The position numbers and the translations under genes were made by a program. Positions 58,144-64,000 of a stretch of DNA of 64,000 nucleotides are shown here, piece after piece. Every line of letters begins with the position of its first letter. Position 1 is the stretch's first letter. The notes under the pieces are model-generated. The model made no database searches. It was not told the DNA's origin and saw only the letters and a list, made by a program, of their open reading frames with translations. The stretch comes from Cercis canadensis. Its lineage: Eukaryota > Streptophyta > Magnoliopsida > Fabales > Fabaceae. The DNA lies in NCBI GenBank assembly GCA_003255065.1, contig QAOA01006583.1, forward strand, positions 276,123 to 340,122, in the 5' to 3' direction.

Positions 58144-60107
58144 AGTATGTATTATCACTGAATTTAAGGACAAATTATACTTTCTTAGAAGTCCACATCC
58201 ATCTACCTCAGTGTAACTCTTCCTCTTCTTTCAGGGGTACTTTTGGTTTCTCTCAGTTGGAACACCTTGAGGACAATCTTAGTCTCACTCGACCATAAAT
58301 AGTTTGGTACTGTAACTTTTCCTCTCTCTAACTACTCTCCATGACTACTCACAAACTAAGGGTGGAGTGCAAATTGGCATAAGCAACATTTAATATTTTT
58401 GATGAGCAATATTGTGGTAAGGATATAAACAACATTTAATATGGGATACACACTAATTTACATATACGAAAAAAAAAAAGATTAACAATAGTTATTAGCA
58501 AAATATCAAATTATAGAAGGTAAGAAAATGAAGGTGAAAAGAGGGGTTAACGGGTATAATTATTTAAATACATAAATTTTTAAAATTAATTACATTTATG
58601 AAATCATAAATTTAATCAATCTATTTAAAAATAATTAAATAAAATAAGGGCTTTTTTTTTTTTTTGGGAATGTAGGGTGGAAAATGCACCAGAGAAAGAA
58701 CCAAAAGAATCATATCATAGAACATATTCCTCAACCTCAACTATGCTGTGAGAATGACAATTTTTTGTTTTCTTTGTTGTACTAATTGGTGATGACGATG
58801 GCCTGACTCAGTGTAGACCGCACAGCTGATATGCCAGTTATAATCTCAAAATAACAACTTCAGATTTTCTTTCTCCATTATATGAAGAAAATTTGAGGCC
58901 ACTAACACAATAGAATCCCTCAGTTTAAGAATTTTGGACAAGAATCTGAAGAAAATAGTCCTATGTCAAATAAAAGTTGCACCATATGAGACACTTTGAA
59001 CTTTTCTGGAATTAAAGACATGCTCTATCTTCTCATTTCTCTGCTTTTTTTCCCTTTCTTTTCTCTCCCTTTTTTCTTGGTTTATTTTTTGTTTCAAGTG
59101 TATATATATATATATATTTTTTTTCTGAAACGGACATTTTATCGACCTTGTATATCTATGTCAAGTTGCAAACTTGTACAATGTGGGTATTATTGGTAGC
59201 AAAGGAAGAGAAACTTCTTATCTGTTTCTTTATCTTAATATCTTCGTGTCCACAAATGTTGCTTTCGAAAGGGTCCAATTCTAGGCGATAATGCTACTTT
59301 AAAGGCGTTGGGACAAGTTATGTGTTACAACTTTGGGCCGCTAAATGATTTATCACCTGCTAATCTATGATAAATAATTAAGCTGTTCTAATTCACCAAC
59401 TTCTAGAAGCCAAGACTAGTCGAGTGGCCCGAATATCACTTGACTGCAATAATTTTTTAAAAAAAATTAATTACGGCTGAAATTTCCTATTTAAACATAG
59501 AAACTTCCAACAATATGGTAATTAAGATTGTGAATGTAATTATTCTTGTTAAAGTTGATCAAATCCATTTGTGCTTGGCTTTGTGTTGGATTTGGATACA
59601 TGGAACCCTTTCCAAGGTATGACCAAAAACTGCACTTGTCCATTCAATCTGTCTGATTTGATCTTCACAAAGACACAAAAAATCATTTGACCGTTAAGTT
59701 CTAGTCCTGTAGAACAATAGTGTCTATTTCCTAACTGTTATTCTGGCTTCAAAACAGAAGTATCTGATACTTCTTCAGATACTAATAATTATATCTTGCA
59801 AATTGAACATAGAAAAAGTAGTGCACTAAGTGGCACCAAAAGCTGCAATCTCATTGTTCATTAAGGATAATAAGAACTCTTTGATTTTGGAAGTTGAGTA
59901 ACTTGTTGGCGACAAGACCCTTGGTTGGAGTGATTAGTTGCAATAATTGACCAAAAATTGTGCTTAGTGTATCACATTTTGCTTCCAGTTTAAGTACCCT
60001 TATACCATAATGAGAAATTTTGATATCACAATTTAATGACAAATTCAACCCACTAAAGGAAAATACACATAATGGATTCTCATGAGTAAATTGGAAGGAA
60101 ACAATTA
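58144..60107. other. Gene-free stretch downstream of RBCS
   Basis: AT-rich, with T tracts (58652-58665) and a TA microsatellite (59101-59116). Short frames at 58996-59199 and 59851-60048 show no family resemblance. Confidence 0.45.
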
Positions 60108-60113
60108 TTTATT
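60108..60113 (-). terminator. Possible polyadenylation signal of RBCS
   Basis: AATAAA on -, about 180 nt downstream of the RBCS stop codon. The placement is plausible, but other AT-rich signals exist. Confidence 0.35.
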
Positions 60114-60289
60114 CATTACTTCTTAGTTCTCATCCATTCATTTCCATCGGAAATCCGAAAACAGAACAAAAACAGAGGATGATATCTCATACAAAAAGGA
60201 AAACAAAGAACAAATGGGGTAAAATGAAAGGTTCTTACAGTGCCTAAGTACAAATATAAAGAAACCAATCCCAACAAAGGAGATATATA

Positions 60290-61136
60290 TCAAACATTTA
60301 CGAAGTTTGGTGGCTTGTAGGCAATGAAACTGATGCACTGCACTTGGCGGCGGTTGTCGAATCCAATGATTCGGATGAAGGCATTGGGGTGTTCCTTCTT
60401 GGCCTCTTCAAGCTCCTTCAACACCTGAGAAGAGTCAGTGGTGCCAAACATGGGCAGCTTCCACATGGTCCAGTAGCGTCCATCATAGTACCCTGGTGAC
60501 CTGTGGTTCTCACGGTACACAAACCCGTGCTATAAATCCGAACAAACAAACAAATCAATCATACAAAAACCAAAACCAAGATCAAACAAACTAAATATGA
60601 TTGAAAAAGAGCTTCAAGTTATTAAAAAAAGATATTGACCTTCAACTCGAATTCCAAGCAAGGAATCCATCCCTTCCTTATAAGGTAGTCTATTTCCCTG
60701 GCCAATTGCTCTTGGCTGAGGTCTGGGAGGTAAGAAAGGGTCTCGAACTTCTTCTTGCCTTCTGTGGGCCACACCTAGTGTATATTTATATATATGCACA
60801 AAGATGACTAATTAGGTTAAAAAATTGTTCACATTCGTTAATCACGGCTTTGCGTGTTAGTTAACAGTAGGTATGAGGTTTGAACCTTCAGTTTCAGTGT
60901 CTCTTGCTGAGTATTAAAAGAAAGTGAAAGTGTAATTCTGTGTTTTAGTAGCTTACCAAAAAGTTTTGCACTTTTCCGCCATTGTTGGTAATGGTGGTGA
61001 TGTCATTGTTGACCTTTCTGGTGGGGAAGCCAGCGAGGGACTTGAGGCCGGTGAATGGAGCCACCATGCTAGACTGTGCAGGGGAGGTACGGGTGACGGT
61101 GGTGACAGCGGCGGAGGAAATCATGGAGGAGGCCAT
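60290..61136 (-). CDS. RBCS: Ribulose-1,5-bisphosphate carboxylase small subunit precursor
   Basis: Three exons: 60957-61136 (60 codons), 60640-60774 (45 codons) and 60290-60529 (79 codons plus stop), all phase 0, giving 184 residues. Exon 1 is the chloroplast transit peptide ([39 protein letters not shown]). Donors are GTAAGC and GTCAAT, acceptors CTAG and ATAG. The mature part has [50 protein letters not shown] and [18 protein letters not shown]. The protein works in the stroma with the plastid-encoded large subunit to fix CO2. Oddities: the processing site normally reads VQCM but here reads VQNFL, so the usual mature N-terminal Met is replaced; FDNRRQ replaces FDNVRQ; and the C-terminus is NFVNV. 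The frame is intact. Confidence 0.95.
60775..60956 (-). other. RBCS intron 1, with a SINE-like stretch
   Basis: Bounded by GTAAGC and CTAG. On + it contains GTGTTAGTTAAC and GGTTTGAACC (60855-60892), resembling polymerase III A and B boxes in the usual spacing. No tail or target duplication is visible, so an actual SINE is not proven. Confidence 0.4.
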
Positions 61137-61204
61137 TTTCCTTTCACCTTACTTAGTTTCTATTACTAAGGAAGTTCTGCTGCAAACCTTCTACTCAAAA
61201 CTTT

Positions 61205-61214
61205 CTATATATAA
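61205..61214 (-). promoter_or_regulatory. RBCS TATA box
   Basis: TTATATATAG on -, about 70 bp upstream of the RBCS ATG, leaving room for a leader of about 40 nt. Confidence 0.75.
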
Positions 61215-61355
61215 TGGTTTAATTTGGATATGTCTAATCCAATGGAGTGAGAATGAGGGGCTTGGTTTTTGCAAAAACTTGACCGTTGGATAAGGCAAGT
61301 GATGACGTTACAGAAATATTAGCCACACGAGATGAGGAAATTTTTGAATGCTAGC

Positions 61356-61361
61356 CTTATC
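61356..61361 (-). promoter_or_regulatory. I-box (proximal) of RBCS promoter
   Basis: GATAAG on - within AACGATAAGGCTAGC. I-boxes next to a G-box form the known light-response module of RBCS promoters. Confidence 0.7.
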
Positions 61362-61380
61362 GTTAGGCATCATTGTGGCA

Positions 61381-61394
61381 GTGCCACGTGGCAC
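61381..61394 (-). promoter_or_regulatory. G-box of RBCS promoter
   Basis: GTGCCACGTGGCAC, a 14-bp perfect palindrome with the CACGTG core, about 250 bp upstream of the ATG. In RBCS genes this element is bound by bZIP/bHLH factors (such as HY5 and PIFs) and is needed for light-driven expression. Confidence 0.8.
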
Positions 61395-61407
61395 ATGCTC
61401 CCTAATT

Positions 61408-61413
61408 CTTATC
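61408..61413 (-). promoter_or_regulatory. I-box (distal) of RBCS promoter
   Basis: GATAAG on -, 14 bp upstream of the G-box, completing an I-G-I arrangement. Confidence 0.65.
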
Positions 61414-64000
61414 TTCTTCTTAGGGAGAAGGTGAATGTGTGATTGTGGTTAAGTTGATATTTTTGTTCCGTCGTTTCCTTTTATTCCATATTGGCCTCTC
61501 AGGGAATTTGTGACCATACATACCTTCTTCAGATATCATGTTCCCTTTGCTATGGTAAAATCTCATGATAGGAGTAAAGGTTAACCAGAATAGGGCTCTT
61601 CAGTGAAGTAAAGGTAAAAAGTAAAAAAAAAAAATTCAAAAGAAAAAAAAAATCAGAATAACCCTTTCATCTGACAGTCTCTTATCTCTTTTGTTTGGTT
61701 GTTGAAAATGTGCATTTCTCTTCTTCACCTATTCAAGGGCAATACTCAAATTCAGTGATTCATGCTTAGTTTTTGCTAGATTAATTTGTGCCTTTTCCTC
61801 CCAACCAAAAGAAATAATCTCATCAATGTGCAAGTTTAATAGCAAAGAAGATAAACAAAATGTGAAAATGGGAGACCTTATCATGCTTGGGTGGCTAATG
61901 GACAAGCATGTATATATGTTGAAATTTCCAGACTCACATTTTGTTACGCCCATAAGTAAATTAATGGACTTTAGCACACCATACAGTGGCCTTATCTTAA
62001 AGTCATGGATTTTTCATTTCTCTATCAGTTCTGACACAATGATTATCATCATTGTATTATTTTTAAGTCTGACAAAAGATATGAGAAAAAAAAAAATCAA
62101 TGCCTAGAAAAGGGAAGAACAGATTTTGCAGTACAAGTTCACAATTGAGAAGCAGTTCTCTTATATTATGGATAATTAAGGGTTGGGAATTGTAGCTCTG
62201 AGAAGTGTTTAAATTTCTCAGTTATGTACAACATGTACTAGCTGTTAATTCCTTTGTATTTTCTGCATAATTTTCTGCTTAGTCTTTCTTTGAAAAGGGC
62301 ACCTTTTCACTTTGTTCTTGCTGAGCTGTAGCTTTCTTGTAAGGATATTTCTCATTTTCTAGACAGAAGTTTGAGTCACCCACCCCTCTCTCCACAAGAA
62401 GAAAAAATCTAAGATTTTATTGGCATCAAACTCAGTGAAAAGCTAGATATATACCCTAGTTCTATAAGAAAGAAAGCCAAGAAAGCATACATAAAAAGGT
62501 TCCATTGGGTGGCAGAAGATGCATAATCATGAAGAAAATATCAAGATAAAAACTTTGTCCTAGTCACTCTTTCTCCATGAATCTTTATTATAAGGTTGAT
62601 GAGTTTCCAGCCTCATCATCTCTAAAATCTATCTTTCTCCCTTCTCCAAATTATACACCCACAAGCCCATTCACCCTTCTTTAGCACCACCACTTTCCCA
62701 AACCCATTGAAACCACTGGCATTGGCAATAAAGCTTTTGATTTTTCCACTCTGGTGATTCACCAATTGCCTTTTCCTACCACCTCTTCATTGGCTAGCTC
62801 ACTCTTTCCTTAGAAAACATTACTATTCTTTCAACTTCAAAAGAAATGAGTGTGTCAAAAAAGATTTATTCTCCATAGATTCCATTCAGAATTTTGATGG
62901 TGAGATTCACTGTTTTCTTTGTGATTTCTTCTTTCCTCACATCCAAAAATTAGATAAGATCTTCAATCCAAGAATTCACTGTCCACTAGTGAAGACATCT
63001 TAAAAAGTTATGCAAATCTGGAATACAAGATAGTCATTTGCTAGCACTGCAATTGACTCAAGTAACCAAAATGAAGATGCCATTACTCATTCTAACTATA
63101 AGGACAAAATTCACTGTATGAAAGGGAAAGGAAAACCTAGTTAATTTAGAATACAAAGTTTAGAGAGAATAATTTTTTTTTTTATTTTCCTAGTCAATTG
63201 CAATCATCTTGAAGAGCCTGTGTTAGATGGGACGTTAACAGTAAATCTCCAGATTCTGTGTTCTCCATATGTAGTCCAAACGTAAACTATGTTCCTTGAT
63301 TGTGTATCTGAGAAAAACAAATCAATAATTGTGTCTCCATAAAGGCTAGGATTTTACACTGTTGAAAGATTATGATGCTGGGGAATTAACAAGACGTTTT
63401 GTACTCAACAGTATTCTCACTAAAATTGGTCCACACTGTGTGACTATATGGGATGCTTATTAATAAGATTAATCAAAGGGAGGAAAAGTATATTAAAATT
63501 TTGATTATGTACTTAGTGTAGCATATGCTAGTAAAAGGATTTGAATCCAATTATGTCACATGACTCATGTTATGAGAAAATATTAAAGTTGCAATACACT
63601 GTCAATAGTTCAGATAAGCTATAAGTTAAATGCACGATTTAAGTCCCCACAACATGAGTCATATGACATAATTGAATCCAAATTCCAAGCGGGGAGGATA
63701 ACATGTGTTGTAGAATGGGAGAGCGGAACAGCAGACCAAAACAAGAGACAGCTTGAGAACCTGATTTGGGCTTAGCCCAATCTGGAAATGAGATTTTTTG
63801 GGCCAATTACATATGGAAATTCAATTCAAACCACTAGAGCTACAAAAAGTAACCTTCCAACAACACCAAATAAAGAAGGCCATGATAATTGATAAAACAA
63901 AACCTAGCCCAGAGGACATGCTTACAGCCCATGCGAACACAAACACAGGGAAAGCTAATTAAATCACAACAATCCCCTTCCATATCAAAAAAAAAAAAAA
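61414..64000. other. Gene-free stretch upstream of RBCS to window end
   Basis: No convincing gene. The 93-codon frame at 61826-62107 has no family resemblance. A tracts occur at 61623-61653, 62087-62096 and 63986-64000. A foldback sequence lies at 63538-63686, listed separately. Confidence 0.4.
63538..63686. repeat. Imperfect foldback sequence, about 35-bp arms
   Basis: The left arm (63538-63574, with AATTATGTCACATGACTCAT) pairs with the right arm (63649-63686, ATGAGTCATATGACATAATT) with few mismatches and a loop of about 75 nt. It may be a MITE remnant. The AT-rich loop and lack of a known mature miRNA sequence do not favour a miRNA gene. Confidence 0.7.

Noticed and set aside
60966-61293. 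Frames on + opposite RBCS exon 1
   Set aside because: Antisense shadow of the transit-peptide exon.
61826-62107. 93-codon frame upstream of RBCS
   Set aside because: No domain, no promoter and ordinary AT-rich composition.

Overview
This window is nuclear DNA of a flowering plant, most likely a woody eudicot. The grounds are a nuclear Rubisco small-subunit gene with a chloroplast transit peptide and two introns, a type I MADS-box gene, EIX-type receptor-like protein (RLP) pseudogenes, and AT-rich intergenic DNA full of plant transposons (MULE, Copia, Ty3/gypsy-like, L1-type LINE, tRNA-derived SINE, MITEs). The species cannot be fixed from sequence alone.

Layout. 1-7036: a decayed Mutator-like element (MULE) with about 77-bp terminal inverted repeats, a broken MuDR-type transposase on + and a broken plant-mobile-domain (PMD/MAIN-like) gene on -. 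7.0-16.3 kb: gene-poor repeats, with a SINE flanked by 13-bp target duplications, a foldback MITE, a LINE ORF1 fragment and two tandem arrays. 16.5-17.3 kb: an intact single-exon AGL80-like MADS gene. 18.6-19.0 kb: a LINE reverse-transcriptase fragment. 19.4-24.9 kb: two broken RLP copies lying head to head. 25.5-29.0 kb: a Copia element with a perfect 5-bp target duplication but a scrambled interior. 30.7-35.3 kb and 45.3-48.0 kb: two copies of a segmental duplication that carries a SINE and a LINE 3' end; the first also holds two exons of a KH-domain gene. 36.9-43.7 kb: a third RLP copy, split by a 3.6-kb retroelement insertion. 49.9-50.5 kb: an intact, unrecognised acidic tryptophan-rich protein gene. 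55.1-58.1 kb: a probable non-autonomous LTR element containing a long-hairpin MITE. 60.3-61.1 kb: RBCS on -, with TATA, I-box and G-box elements upstream.

Only three genes look able to make protein: the MADS gene, the acidic tryptophan-rich gene and RBCS. They do not form an evident pathway. The rest is mobile-element debris and duplicated RLP/KH pseudogenes.

Assembly caution: the window has eight single-N positions. Six are flanked by near-identical direct repeats of about 40-330 bp. This looks like contig ends joined without merging their overlap, so those tandem duplications should not be read as biology.
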